Source: Craterostigma plantagineum (lineage: Eukaryota; Streptophyta; Magnoliopsida; Lamiales; Linderniaceae). From it: a stretch of DNA of 64,000 nucleotides. Position numbers and translations under genes: made by a program. This document shows, piece by piece, positions 22,734 through 35,334 of the stretch. The notes under the pieces are model-generated. The model had not been told where the DNA came from, made no database searches, and was given only the letters and a program-made list of their open reading frames with translations. The DNA is taken from NCBI GenBank assembly GCA_027422505.1, contig JAPQWV010000028.1, positions 4,244,001 to 4,308,000 of the forward strand, in the 5' to 3' direction. Numbering within the stretch: the stretch's first letter is position 1; each line of letters opens with the position of its first letter.

Positions 22734-22881
22734 TAACTCGTCATCTCTGATGACGAGTTACGTTTTAATTCGTACTTTGGGGTGACGAGTTACGCCACAT
22801 CACTGCTTTGCCAGCGGGGATAAGTAACTCGTCATCCTGAAAGACGAGTTATGTAACTCGTACTCCCAGAGTACGAAATAC
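22734..22881. repeat. right palindromic modules of MULE-1
   Basis: Four modules at about 22734-22761, 22766-22793 (diverged), 22824-22852 and 22853-22881, with the same TAACTCGTC / GACGAGTTA halves as the left array. Confidence 0.85.
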
Positions 22882-23135
22882 CCTATTTTATTAATTTTTT
22901 TCGTTTCTTGTTTGTTTTGTTAATGTTTAATTTCTTTTTGTTATTTAATTAAAAATACCAATACTAAGCTGAGTTAATCGTATTACTTATTGTCATGGTG
23001 TGATTTCATCAGTCGACAAATCAGTAATTAATATTAATCATGCGATGTATTATGATTGAAGTTTTCGTCAATGACATGATTTAATTGATTACATTAATAC
23101 AACAAAGCAAACTAAAATAGTTACATAGTCTAGTC

Positions 23136-26100
23136 TAGTGGTGGGCTTTGGACTGAATTGGGCCGGTTCTGGGCCGGTTCCGGCGGTTCCGGTTCCACCG
23201 GTTCCGCCGCGGTACCGGTTGCGGTTCCGGTTCCGGTCCCGGGACCATTTTCCCGGGACCGGCCCAGAACCGCACTTAGAACCCCCGGGCCTTTATTGGG
23301 CCGGTTCCGGTTCCAAAACCGGAACCGGCCCATTAATTTTTTTTTTTTTTTACTTTGAAAAAATTTTGTAGAAAATATCCAAAAATTTTATTCAAAAAAA
23401 AAAACAAAAAAAAGATAAGAAAAGTACAAAACAAAAAAAAATACCTAAAAAATACAAATAAAAACATAAAAGAAAGAAAAAAATACCTAAACTAAAACAT
23501 AAAAAAAAAGGAAAAACATTCGAAATTAAAAAATACAATTTATTCGACTTGATTATTAACTAAAACTATATTAGAGGCCTCTTCGTCTTCGTCCGAACTG
23601 AAAGAACGGAACTCGTCGATGGCGTTCTCCCGGTTCTTCGATTCGGCCAAATACCAATCCTTCAATAAGGTGAGCATCGCGAGGGAAGTCGGGTTAAGGC
23701 TCGCTCGTCTGTCGCCGATAATTCGCCCGGATGTAGAGAAGGCGGACTCGGAGGCGACGCTAGACGCTTGCACGGCTAAGACGTCTCGAGCGACGGCGGA
23801 GAGGGTCGGATAGAGAGTCGCGTTCGACTTCCACCGGGCCAAAACGTCGAAGTCTTCAGGAGTCTGGAAGTTGTGGCTCAGGTAGAGCTGGATCTCGTTC
23901 GTGTTCAACCCCGACGCTCGCGTTTTGGTCTTCGTCTTTTGCGCCTTCAATCTTCGTAGTAGTCCCATTGCTCCGCCGCCTCCTTCCGACGAACCGGCTT
24001 CGCTTGCTGGTACCGATTGCTCCACACTGTGTCCCTGCTCAGATGCATAAACAGAAAAAAGTTCTTGGAGAGACGAGTGAATTGACGCCTTTTGGTCGTC
24101 CACTTTCTTTCCAAGAAACTGAGAATAATATTCGAAAAAAATATCGAAAGTATCAACACCGCAACTAGGGTCGAGTAAGACAGACAAACCGTGGACTATT
24201 GGGATTGTTTCCCAATACTTCCTGAACTTCTGCTCTATCTTTTGGATGAAACCACCCAAGTATGGACTGTTGCGATACTCCACGAACTTCTAGCACATCG
24301 CGAAGAGGTTCGGGACGAATAATGGGGACGTCGGGTAGTGAACTCCGGAAAATTTCTCCGTAGCCTCGGCGAACACCTCAAGTATGGACACGACCAAACC
24401 TACAATATCCCAATCAAGTTGTCGTAATTCATACCTGGAGGTGTTGCCGACTGCGACCTCGTTCCAAAAAGGCGTCAACAAGTCCTTGTAGCGCATGAAG
24501 GTGTTGAGGAGGTGGTACAACGAGTTCCACCTAGTCGGGACTGGCAATGGAAACTTCTTGTACGTGAGGCCGGCGGCAAGGACGGTTTGCTTCCACGACG
24601 TTCCGTAGCGGCGTTCCCGAAGTAACTTACCTATTGTCTTAAATTTTTCTACAATATCTCCCAAAATTTCGCCAAAAGCACATTGCACACACAAGTTAAT
24701 AATATGGCAAGCGCACCTAGCATGTAATAATTTGCCGTCTAAGGGTAACTTAAGATGCCTACGAAGGATCCCTATCGCTACGTTGTTCGCGCTAGCATTA
24801 TCTAAGGTGATAGACATAATTTGATCTTGAATACAATATTTATTAACGACATTCAACACATAGTTCGATATCGTAGTGGCGTTATGTTGCGAATCTAGGG
24901 GATCTAGGGAAAGAATACGTTTTTGCATGGTCCATGTTTCATCTATCCAATGGGCGGTGACGACTAAATAAGATTGCGACGTAATGTTAGTCCAAATATC
25001 GGTAGTCAAACTAATCCTATACGTAATGTTGGCTACATGACTAATTAAGCTAGACTGATATTCCTTAAAAGTTTCTAAGACATATTTCCTAAGGGTTTTA
25101 CGGGTCACGTTATGGAATCCGGGTTGTATCGTACTCGTAAATTCGATAAACCCTTCACTTTCCGCAATGCAAAAGGGTTCTTCACACATTACGACGAATT
25201 TAACTAAGGCTTTCTTAGAAATTTTCCTAGTAATAACAAAATTTCTACCCGTACCTACGTTTATTTGTTGTTGTCGGGGTTCGGTTCCTACCGGCTCTAG
25301 ATCCTCCCCGAAGTTATGCGTCCTCTGGAGGTGTTTTTTCAACGAGCCCGTCCCACCTTGATTCGGTCCGGTCTTAATTGTGTAGGGATGGCGGCACATT
25401 TTGCAATATGCGGTACCTACAGAGGGATTATTTTTATCCATTTCAAAATCAAAAAAATTCCATACCTTAGACCGCCGACCACGCGGTTGTTGCTTCCTTT
25501 TTGTAGTCGCCGTAGAAGCTTGGCTCGGTCCCTCGTCGGTCGCCGCGGTCGGTTCCGGTACATCGGTCTCCTCGTCGGTGTCGGCATTCCCCCTAAACGT
25601 ATCGGCGTGTCCTAAAATCATAAAAACATCGTCGCTCGGGTTCGGGTTAGGATTTCTCGATGACGACGCCATTAGTACTTTAAAAATATCGAAAATAATA
25701 ATTATATTGGTGTATAATAATAAGTGAGTGTGTGTAGTAGTGTAAATAAAATAATTATTATTGTTAATAATATTAAATATTAATATGAGGATGATTTTTT
25801 GAGAGTTTTTTGAGAGAGATTGGAAGAGATTTGGATGTAATTGTGAGTTAAAATGATTAAAATGAGGTGGTATTTATAGATTTTTGGGTTGGAGTTAAAA
25901 TTGTAATTTTTTAGTGTTTAAAAAAAAAATAAAAAAAAAATTGGATGGCCCGTTGGCCCAACGGCTATATAGCCGTTGGGCCGGTTCCGGTTCCGATTCG
26001 GAACCGGAACCGGAACCGCGGAACCGGAACCGGTAATCCGCGGTTCCGAGTTCCGCGAACCGGCCCAGTTCGTTTTAACTGGGCCGGTTTACCGGTTCCG

Positions 26101-26189
26101 GAACCGGGCCAACCGATTCCGGTTTGGGCCTGTTAAACGGGCCGGATTTGGGCCGGTTCTGGGTTGGACCGGCCCAAAGCCCAGGTCTA
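23136..26189 (-). mobile_element. hAT element with near-full transposase (hAT-2)
   Basis: An 8-bp TSD, GTCTAGTC, lies at 23128-23135 and 26190-26197. Termini: TAGTGGTGGGCTTTGG at the left and, reversed, TAGACCTGGGCTTTGG at the right. Both subterminal regions are dense in GGTTCCGG/CCGGAACC repeats, the usual layout of hAT transposase-binding regions. It carries one transposase gene on the minus strand. Confidence 0.95.
23540..25672 (-). pseudogene. hAT transposase, one in-frame TAG
   Basis: Residues 1-460 (25672-24293) and the rest (24289-23540) are in the same frame, separated by a single TAG at 24292-24290 (FAMC-stop-KFVEYRNS). Domains in order: low-complexity N-terminus; a BED zinc finger (KVWNFFDFE, CKMC, HLQRTH, about residues 67-120); catalytic core with SLTTDIWTN, ITLDNASANN, RCACHIINL, PTRWNS; C-terminal dimerisation region FDVLARWKSNATLYP and SSVASESAFSTSGRII. 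Total about 710 codons, normal for plant hAT transposases. No other disruption is visible, so inactivation looks recent. The stop could be a polymorphism, a sequencing error or be read through. Confidence 0.92.
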
Positions 26190-26197
26190 GTCTAGTC

Positions 26198-26430
26198 GCA
26201 GCCTATATCAGGCTTCGAAATAACTGAACTAACACACAAATAATTATAAATGACGTCTAATTACAAACCTGGACATGTGCCGTTAAATTAGACTAGTATT
26301 TTTCCCACTCAAATAACTATCCATGGAAAAAGTTAATGGGTGATATTTATGTAATTTTATTAGTTAAAGTTTTTTAGTTAAATTAAATTGGAAGATCAAT
26401 CACGTACCGTGATTGCGGGGTCCTACAACA
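26198..26430. other. spacer with an orphan LTR-like fragment
   Basis: 26399-26430 is a 32-bp identical match to the LTRs of the 32-45 kb array (ATCACGTACCGTGATTGCGG, then GGTCCTACAACA), directly beside the solo LTR target site. The rest is AT-rich and holds nothing I recognise. Confidence 0.7.
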
Positions 26431-26435
26431 GTTTA

Positions 26436-28497
26436 TGTAATACCCGTAAAAATTTAATACGGGATTACGGTGTAGTTAGAAGAATAATTGTACAATTTAG
26501 AAATGTTGATATAAGTTTCGTGGTCTATATAATATATATAATTAGATATGTTTACATACACACATACATATATAATATAATAATACAGTAAAACCCATCA
26601 AGTTTTCGTGGGATATAAATGGTATGTGAAAAGTTTTCGTGATGGTCTATTATATTTTAAAGAAAGCCTTCGATGTCAACCTACATACATATGCATATAC
26701 ATGTATAGTAATAACAACCTATCTAAGGACTAGAGGTACACGTGTTAGCAATGTATATTATTTCTAAGGATGACTAATAAGAAGTTGCTTAAGCATAAGG
26801 TAATTGACCACACCAACCCATATACGTCTATGTATATTTATAATACGAGAGGTAGAGATTTAATAAATAAGAAACCCTCATCTGCATAAAGGCAAAGAAT
26901 TACAATAACAGAGGAGGGAGAACTACATCAAAGGGAAAGGAGAGTTCGTCAACTCAAATCCTTAGCAAATGATTTCCAACGTGAGCTAGGTGATTTATCT
27001 TATTTAGCACATGAAAATATTATGTCTTAAATATGTTTGTCAGGCTCTGTATGATAACAAATTAGTACTGTGAAGTTTTCGTATGTGAATTAGATTTCAA
27101 ACTTTGTAATAGCTATGTGAGGAATGCGTGGGATGATATGATTTATTATTCGGTATTAAGACTTTAGTTTTCGACATGGTTGGTACTTGCATGATTAGGT
27201 TTAGGTTAAGCATGAGAGTTTTTCAGCATGTGAATAGTATTAAATATTAAATGAGTTCGGGATTTACATGTTTAGATGCATGGAACGATTTTTAATGCTT
27301 CGGGTAATTGCATTCTTTAGATATTTCCGGCAAATAAGGACTTTCTTTATAATAGAGTTTTGACTCCATGTTTTCGGCATTAATTATGGTTTCTATTATT
27401 CTAGGGTTTTCGGGACTTTTGCGTTTTCGATAATTAGGGTTCGAGAATTTTTAGGCTTCTTAGCAATTTTACTGATAATTATATTTTAATATTCAGAGGT
27501 TCGAAATGTTAGGGATTCTTCAAGTTCTTGATTGACCCAATCGGAAGGACAGGTAGGTGAAATCCACCTACGACACGTAAACGTTATGTGAATTATGTGA
27601 TACTTATGTGAATCGGTGACTTATGTGATTTGGTGAATTACGTGGTTTACATGTATTAAATATTTTTCACATGTTATACATCTGTTATTTACGCTGCACT
27701 TGCATAACATGAGCACGAAATAATGATATGAGGAAGAGTTGACCGTGGCACGGTGACACTTTACGGTGTCGGCGCGAGGCGCGTGTGGGTAGATGTGACC
27801 GATTTCGGTTGTCGACTCGGAGTCGAGTTGAGGTTGGTACTAGTGCACCTGACGGTTGGTGCCGTCGAGACGGGTGGTTGGTGCTGCCCGGCTTTATGTG
27901 ATCGGTTGGTGCAGGTATGATCAGTGGTTGGTGCCGCTGATGACGGTTGGTGCCATCGGGATGAGTGGTTGGTGCCGCTCGGACTCTACGATAGGTGTCG
28001 TAGGTTCAGTTATGAGGTGCATAGTCCGACCTAGGGCCCTAATAATGAGATAGGGTAGAGATGGGAAATGAGCGTGTGAGATAAGACCGAGATGTGGAAA
28101 GAGTGTGCATTGCATTTGTGAGATGTTGGGGTTGTGATTTGAGTGCACGATGCATATCATGCATGTTTTCACCTACTGAGCGTAGCGCTCAGGGTTTACG
28201 TGTTGTAGGTATGGATGAGTCCGGCGCTGATGCGCGTCGCGACTAAGGCGGGCTGACGGCGGTGCTCCATAGACTTTTGAGGGCGAGGCTGTACATGGAT
28301 GCGACCTGTAGAGCGACGTTAGAGTGTTTTGTCGCTTTGAATATTTTGGGGCTACGGCCCGTTATAGGGATGACGGTGTAGATGACGTTAGTCGCAATGT
28401 ATTTTATTTAAGAAAAAGTTTTTGTTAGACGGATCTTCCGCGACTTACGTTGCGAAAATCCGCTACTAATTGTGATTAGAAAGTGAGAGTCGCCACA
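26436..28497 (+). mobile_element. solo LTR, 2062 bp (Ty3/gypsy type)
   Basis: Begins TGTAATACCCGT and ends TCGCCACA, with 5-bp TSD GTTTA at 26431-26435 and 28498-28502. No internal region follows, so it is a recombination remnant. Features: hairpin CCCGT...ACGGG just inside the start; GTAGGTG-AAATC-CACCTAC near 27553-27573; GGTTGGTGC-type repeats at 27830-27980; CTGAGCG-TAG-CGCTCAG at 28176-28192. Confidence 0.93.
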
Positions 28498-28502
28498 GTT
28501 TA

Positions 28503-29719
28503 CAGCAAGACTTGACGCGTAATAAAAAAATAATATAGATTAGTATATTTAGCATATCCAATATATGTACAAATATATTTTATTTTTTAAAGATTTTATA
28601 TTATTAATGAAGTGTTTTAAAAAATAACCTCATAAACTAAGATTCTCATAAACTTAAATATTTGGGGTAAATAGTTAAAATACTTGAGAGACCGATTTAG
28701 ACGCATATGCTCTTTGTATAAGGGGGCAACCTCAACTAAATCTCCATTTCCAAAATTTTTATCAACTAACTCCCCATCTCATTTAATTTATTATTAAACT
28801 CCCTAAATCAAAACATTCATACACATCACTCCCCATGTACGATTTTGCCCCATAGCTTTTTAAATCCCCATGTACGATTTAGTATTAAATCCTTTCTTCT
28901 CCAAACCATCACCCACGTAGCTTTTTTATTTCAGCCCCCATGTCCACCTGGTAAAGATCCCGCCGGCGTCAGAAAAGTCCCTGCACCCGCCGGAAAAGCT
29001 TCGACCTTGCCTAATCTACCCGGGGCTTCTAGGTCTAAGTGAGTTGAGATAGATTTTTTGTTTTATTTTTTCATTGTGGGTTACCCTCCGAGATTCTTGA
29101 CCTCGATCGAATGAATTTGAGTTAGAGAACACTCCGGTGAGGTGTATTATGAACGTTTGTGGCAGTGGCTTTGATCTAAATTGGGTATCGAGTTGTGGGT
29201 GTCGCAATTTAGGTGTCGAGCTGTGGGTGTTGCGATTTGGTTGTCGGGCTGTAAAATGTTGAATTTTCCTCGTGTTTTCTACGATTAGCATGCTGTGGGT
29301 GTCGAGGGAGGTTAGTATTTGGTTAAAATTCGGCTAATTTATTGGTTAAAGCAATCTATTATATGCAGTACCAACGTATGTTTAATTACAGAACCACATT
29401 TCTTGTATGAAGTACATTTTGAAGCTTCCTAGCAGTATCATATGGTAATTGTGTGTCGTTTTACAGGTCCTATTATACGAAGCTATATTGTCTACAAATG
29501 TCTTTGGTGGATGAAACGATAGGTTATGGCACATTCTTTTCTCGGTATGTTGCCGATAGGTTATCTCACATCTTACGTCGATATGTTATTTATTACGATG
29601 TTGGTGGTTAAGTGATATTAATATTGTCGATATGTTTGATAGTAATATTGTTGGTTGATGACGATATTAATATTGTCGATATATTGATATCAATACTATT
29701 GTTGGATGAACTTAACACC
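28503..29719. other. non-coding interval
   Basis: No gene is supportable. 28690-28900 resembles, in opposite orientation, part of 46600-46720 (CTAACTCCC, ATTTATYATYAAACTCCC). 29170-29300 repeats GTGGGTGTCG / TGTCGAGCTGTGGGTG. 29560-29700 repeats short GATATTAATATTGT motifs. Confidence 0.5.
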
Positions 29720-32106
29720 TGGTACAGAAAGATACTACAGTCTACAAGTAACCTACGTATGGTACGACACTATCTTACGATACGGTACCACAAAAATCTA
29801 TATATTGGTACTACAAAAACGTGGTACGAAAATTATACTACAAGTAACCTACGCATTGTACTACACTAGCATATGTTATGGTACTACAAACATCAGTACA
29901 TTGGTACAAGAGTTTTAAGGGTAGGAGTCTTGATGTTACACATGGTACGGAAAGATACTACAAGTAACCTACGCATGGTACTACACTAGCATATGTTATG
30001 GTACTACGAACATCTATATATTGGTACTACAAGCGTTTTTTGGATAGGAGTCTCGATAGTTACACATGGTACGGAAAGATACTACAAGTAACCTACGTAT
30101 GGTACGACAGTAGCTCACGATACGGTACCGCAAACATCTATATGTCGGTCAAACATACGTATGTTGGTACTACAAATTTGTGTAGGAATTTTTCGACGCA
30201 GTCCAAATTATTTTTGCTCCGGACTATGTCACCATAGTTATAAATACTTTAGTGATGATTTGGTATCAATATTGGTGGGTTAATATTTAGAATTAGGGAT
30301 TATTACGTTGAAACCCCAACTTTCTTTCTAGTTAATATGATACTAGTAAGAAGATCTTACTACATAGTAAAGTTTTTTATCGACCGAAAGTTAGTGTTTA
30401 TATTTTATGTTATCGTGTGTTTAATTCTATTATGTGATATATTTTGGAAGTTCGCACGCCTTATTTGCACAATAATCTACGTGTTTCTATAATTAAAAAC
30501 GTGGTACGAAAATGATACTACAAGTAACCTATGTAGTACTACCCTAGCATATGTTATGGTACTACGAACATCTATATATTGGTGCTACAAACATCTGTAT
30601 ATTGGTACTACAAGCGTTTTAGGGTAGGAGTCTCGATAGTTACACATGGTACGGAAAGATACTACAACTAACATATGTATGGTACCACAGTAGCTCACAA
30701 TACGGTACCGTAAACATCTATATGTCAGTACTACAAACATATGTATGTTGGTACTACAAATTTGGGCAGGAATTTTTCGACGCCGTCCGAATTATTTTTG
30801 CTCCGGGACTATGTTACCATAGTTATTAATACTTTAGTGATGATTTGGTATCAATATTGGTGGGTTAATATTTTGAATTAGGGATTATTACGTTGAAACC
30901 CCAACTTTCTTTTTACTTATTATGATACTAGTAAGATCTTACTACATAGTCAAGGTTTTTTATCGATCGAAAGTTAGTGTTTATATTTTATGTTATCGTG
31001 TGTTTAATTTTATTATGTGACGTATTTTGGAAGTTCGCATGCCTTATTTGCACAATAACTACGTGTTTTCGATAATTGAAAACGATGTATGAAAACTACA
31101 AGTAACCTATGCATGGTACTACACTAGCATATGTTATGGTACTACGAACATCTATATATTGATACTACAAACATCTGTATATTGGCACTACAAGCGTTTT
31201 TAGGGTAGGAGTCTCGATAGTTACACATAGTACGGAAAGATACTACAAGGAACCTACGTATGGTACTACAGTAGCTCACGATACGGAACCGCAAACATCT
31301 ATATGTCAGTACTACAAACATATGTATGTTGGTACTACAAATTTGGGTAGGAATTTTTCGACGCCGTCCGAATTATTTTTGCTCCGGACTATGTTACCAT
31401 AGTTATAAATACTTTAGTGATGATTTGGTATCAATATTGGTGTGTTAATATTTAGAATAGGGATTATTACGTTGAAACACCAACTTTCTTTCTACTTATA
31501 TGATACTAGTAAGAAGATCTTACTACATAGTCAATGTTTTTTATCGATCAAAAGTTAGTGTTTAAATATTTTATGTTATCAATTATCATGTTTTTAATTT
31601 TATTATGTGACGTATTATGGAAGTTCGCATGCCTTATCTGCACAATAATCTACGTGTTTTCGATAATTAAAAACATGGTCGAAAATGATACTACAAGTAA
31701 CCTACGCATGGTACTACACTAGCATATGTTATGGTACTACGAACATCAATATATTGGTACTACAAATATCTGTATATTGGTATTGCAAACGTTTTTACGG
31801 TAGGAGTCTTACACATGGTACGGAAAGATACTACAAGTAACCTACGTATGGCACTACAGTAGCTCACGATACGGTACCGTAAACATCTGTATACTGGTAC
31901 TACAAACATCTGTATATTGGTACTACAAGCGTTTTTAGGATAGGAGTCTCGATAGTTACATGGTACGGAAAGATACTACAAGTAACCTACGAATGGTACT
32001 ACATTAGCGTATGATACGGTACCACAAAAATCTGTATACTGGTACTACAAACATATGTAAATTGGTACCACATGCATTTTTCAGGTATAATCATAATAAT
32101 TGGAGC
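29720..32106. repeat. GGTAC-rich tandem array with about 580-bp higher-order period
   Basis: The phrase TAGGAGTCTCGATAGTTACA recurs at 30045, 30625 and 31206 (periods 580 and 581), and shortened forms occur near 29925, 31801 and 31945. Each unit contains sub-repeats of about 40-60 bp (ACTACAAGTAACCTACG, GGTACTACAAACATCTRTAT, GATACGGTACCG) plus a unique block with TTTTTCGACGCCGTCCGAATT and ATCTTACTACATAGT. No ORF is conserved across units. It ends just before the retroelement target site at 32107. Confidence 0.85.
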
Positions 32107-32659
32107 ATAAATGTGGCAGCCCCGCCTTCCAACACTATTTCTTAACTAGTCTACGCGACTAATATCGTAATAATAAAATAAATCGTGCGAAATTTCGGAT
32201 AAAATTTTTCCTTCTATAAAAAGGAATCGTAAAATTGTCTACAAAATCATCCTGGGTCCTATTTACATAGGAAAGCGCGCATGCGGGTCAAAATAAATTT
32301 ATCTACTGGGCCTCCACGAGGTCGCATCCATGCACACACTTCCATCTCAAAAGCCCCCGGAAGCTTCAAAAGTCGGCCTCGCCTTGAAAATGATCACGTA
32401 CCGTGATCGCGGGGTCCTACAACACATAAAACGTGGAATGAGCTTATAAAGCTCAGTAAGTGAAAACCATGCATGAAATGCACGTGACCTAAATAGCGAA
32501 GGCATCCGCGCCAATGCTATTGACCTCTCGTATCCTTCTCGTTCTTTTCATTTCTTATTGGGCCCTAGGCTTTCAATCTTACTATGCACCATATAGAGCT
32601 CAAACCCCTAAGGGTATAAGTGGCAGTACACACACTGGGAGGCTAAACCCGAGTACTCC

Positions 32660-32810
32660 ATCTGTGCGTAACCCTATGGTGCCTTTCAATCCCAATGCGG
32701 TACACACTGAGAGGCTACCAGTGCCTTTCAATCCCAGTGTGATCCACACTGAGAGGCTACTAGTGCCTTTTAATCCCAATGCAGTCCCATTGAGAGGCTA
32801 ACCCGGGCAC
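32660..32810. repeat. short tandem repeats in array LTR-1
   Basis: Three to four diverged units with GTGCCTTTCAATCCCARTG and CACACTGAGAGGCTA. Equivalent copies lie at 37838-37978, 43044-43184 and, in opposite orientation, about 60860-61000. Confidence 0.85.
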
Positions 32811-33499
32811 ACAAATTTCGTTTAACCCTAAGGCGCCTTTCCATCCCAATGCGATCTGACACGCGGGCGCTTCTCACTGGTAGCTTACTGCAAGGTCGCC
32901 AACACTCGAGGTTCCCTCGGTGTCGCTCATACCCTCGAGTCGCATCCTCCAGGTTGCATCTTCCGCTACGGGGTATCCTCCAGGTTGCATCTCCCGCATC
33001 GTCGTGGTAGCATAGAAGAGCCGTGACTCGTCATTGAGTCGACATAAACGACCATATCGGCAAATATACATATCGCTTTCAAGCGAACTTATACACATGC
33101 ACGCTACACGCTATCTCCCTGACTCTCATACTAGTCGTGCGTGCTCATGCTCATGCCGTGAGTATGCGTGTCATGTCATCGTATAACGTAATTAAATCAC
33201 GTAAGAACTCACAAAAATCATGTAAGCACATAGACACGTCACATAAAATCATAAAAGCACATAACACGTAGTTTCATGCACATAAAAATTATGTGTTGTA
33301 GTTGCGATTTTCACTTACCTGGTATCCTTAGCTACTTAGCTATATCGTACTTGTCAATTGCTAACATTCAAACCCTAAGTATAGAAACATATAAAATTAG
33401 GGTTTGTTAGTCTAATTATAATTTCACTAAAATGGCTTAATTTAGAAAACCCTAGTTTCGACTTTTATAAATTTCGAAACCCTAAAATTTAGAACTTTA

Positions 33500-34150
33500 A
33501 CCTAAACTGAGAAATACTATTAATATAAATCTCGGCATGAATTAAGATATATCTCGACATGGATTAAAATAGATCTCGATATAGCCTAAATCTCGACATT
33601 GTAGGTACAAGATTTCGATATGTGTCTTTGAAATTATAATTTAATATTATAATCCTAATCCTAGAATCTCGATACAGTTATAAGTTCTCAAGCTTAGCGG
33701 TGAAATAAGATCTCGACATAAGACATACAATGATTTCGAGATTCTACTAAGGATGCATTTCGAGATTGTTCTTAAAATGAATTGTCGAGTTTTGACTATG
33801 GGATTTCGAGCTCTTTCACAATAATAGATCTCGACATTATCTATATAATACTAACATGAAATTCAGCATAAACCTCGATATGAATTGCAAAATGGATCTC
33901 GACATATGCAAAGATTTCGACACAAATCCTCAAGATAGATCTCGATATTATACACTCAAGGATTTCGATGCTACATAGACCCGATATAATACATGAAATG
34001 ATTTCGATATTATACATAAAAGCTTCGATATTTAAACTAGTCAATACACGCTGATCTAGGCATGAACTCGAGGTTATATATATCGAAATGATAACATGTC
34101 GAGATTACATGTTGAAACTATAACGAATAGTCGATATCAATATAACTCGA
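33500..34150. repeat. TCGA-motif-rich zone of array LTR-1
   Basis: Roughly two dozen TCGA-centred decamers such as ATCTCGACAT, ATTTCGAGAT and ATTTCGATAT spaced about 15-45 bp apart. The zone is retained at 38710-39350, 43920-44570 and 59215-60010. Confidence 0.85.
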
Positions 34151-35317
34151 GATTCATCCTACCAATTTACTTGACTCTGAAATTCATAACTTGGGGAATC
34201 ATATTACCACTGAAATACCCTACAGAATCATGTAACATCATGGTCTTCTAAGAACTATCCTAAATTCAGAAGTAGTACGCACTAAGAATATTAAATTTTC
34301 GATGAAAACCCTAACATCAATAGTTTAAATCCTAATTCCTTCTTACCATTAGGTTATGTAAAATACTAGGTCGTAAAAAATTAGAACTAATTTAGAGGTC
34401 ATAATTGAAATCATACCTCCCTGAACCGAAGTTTGAATGCTATTTTAAGCTTCCTCCTTTGATTCTTTTATCTTAATCGGTCTTGAGTGGCTTTTGCAAG
34501 AGTTTTCTTATTTCAGTAGTAGTCTGTTATTAAGGTTTCAAAGAAAACGTTCTTCTTAAAATATATTTGATAAGGTATGACGAGATTTCCTCTTGCCTAA
34601 GCAACTTATTCTAATATTTATCCTTTGTAATTATCTGTTGCTTTGTTGTCTTTCTATCATATACCTAGCGTAACCTAATGTACAAATGACATGAGTGGTT
34701 ATATTAATATTTATCATATCTTAATTATTATGTTAGGTATTCGATATACATAGACAACCCTATATTCCAAGTTTCGAAATTCTAGTATTTCAAGATTTTC
34801 TATTTGATCTCGAGTTTTAAATATTTTAGACCTTCAAGATTTCGAGCTTCATTATTTCGGTTCCAAGACTTCGAGATTTACATGTATTATAAAATTTCTT
34901 CTTACTCTTTTGAGACTTTCATAAATTCGTCATCCTTATTTCGATACCTTATAATTTCGATATCATACTTAGAAAACCCTAATGTTCACAAACTCCTCTT
35001 GTCTAGTTTCGATTCCTACCCAGGTAAATATTAATTATTTTCCTAAGTTAGAATTCTTCATAGCACGTAATTAATTCACCATTTAAAATTTTCCACATCC
35101 TACGTTCATCACTTAAGTCATAATTCGTGGCACACATAGGAATCATAAATCACACAGCATGAAATCATAGAGACACGTAAGTCATTTAAGAACATAAAGG
35201 TATAAAAACATTGCATCAATCAAAGTCCTAATTTTCTTGTTTAATTAGTTCAATGAAATTTCTAATTTATTGCTAATTGAGTCGTAAATCCCGTAATTAA
35301 ATTTTACGGGTATTACA

Positions 35318-35334
35318 TCCTCCCCCCTTAAAAG
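35318..35334 (-). other. polypurine tract, unit 1
   Basis: On the minus strand, CTTTTAAGGGGGGAGGA directly precedes the TGTAATACCC start of LTR-1, the expected position of the plus-strand primer. Confidence 0.9.

Larger units (their letters stand above)
18315..22959. mobile_element. MULE-type element carrying a PMD gene (MULE-1)
   Basis: A 9-bp TSD, AATACTAAG, lies at 18306-18314 and 22960-22968. Ends are long imperfect TIRs that align from the first bases (TGTTTTTTTGATTAAATA left; GGTATTTTTAATTAAATA from the right), through CATTARYAAAAYAAAC and ATTAATAAAATAG. Just inside each TIR are 29-bp palindromic modules of the form GTAACTCGTC-N9-GACGAGTTAC. No MURA transposase is present; the cargo is a minus-strand plant mobile domain gene. 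A 1079-bp hAT is nested inside. The 9-bp TSD and long TIRs fit the Mutator superfamily. Confidence 0.88.
32112..35317 (-). repeat. array LTR-1 (3' LTR of unit 1), 3206 bp
   Basis: Read on the minus strand it begins TGTAATACCCGTAAAA and ends GGGGCTGCCACA. It contains the TCGA-rich zone (33500-34150) and the 48-bp-type repeats around 32680-32810 (CCTTTCAATCCCA and GAGAGGCTA). A small segment near 32960-33000 differs from the other two LTRs. Confidence 0.93.

Noticed and set aside
22222..22785. Arg/Gly/Pro-rich frames on both strands
   Set aside because: Translation of the GC minisatellite; overlapping frames on both strands show no protein-like pattern.
23130..23371. Pro/Gly/Arg-rich frames at the hAT-2 ends, also 25945-26227
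   Set aside because: Translations of subterminal CCGGTTCCGG repeats.
32514..32801. 95-codon frame also present at 37692 and 42898
   Set aside because: Its conservation equals that of the LTR copies; it covers LTR tandem repeats and is not open in the related third element.
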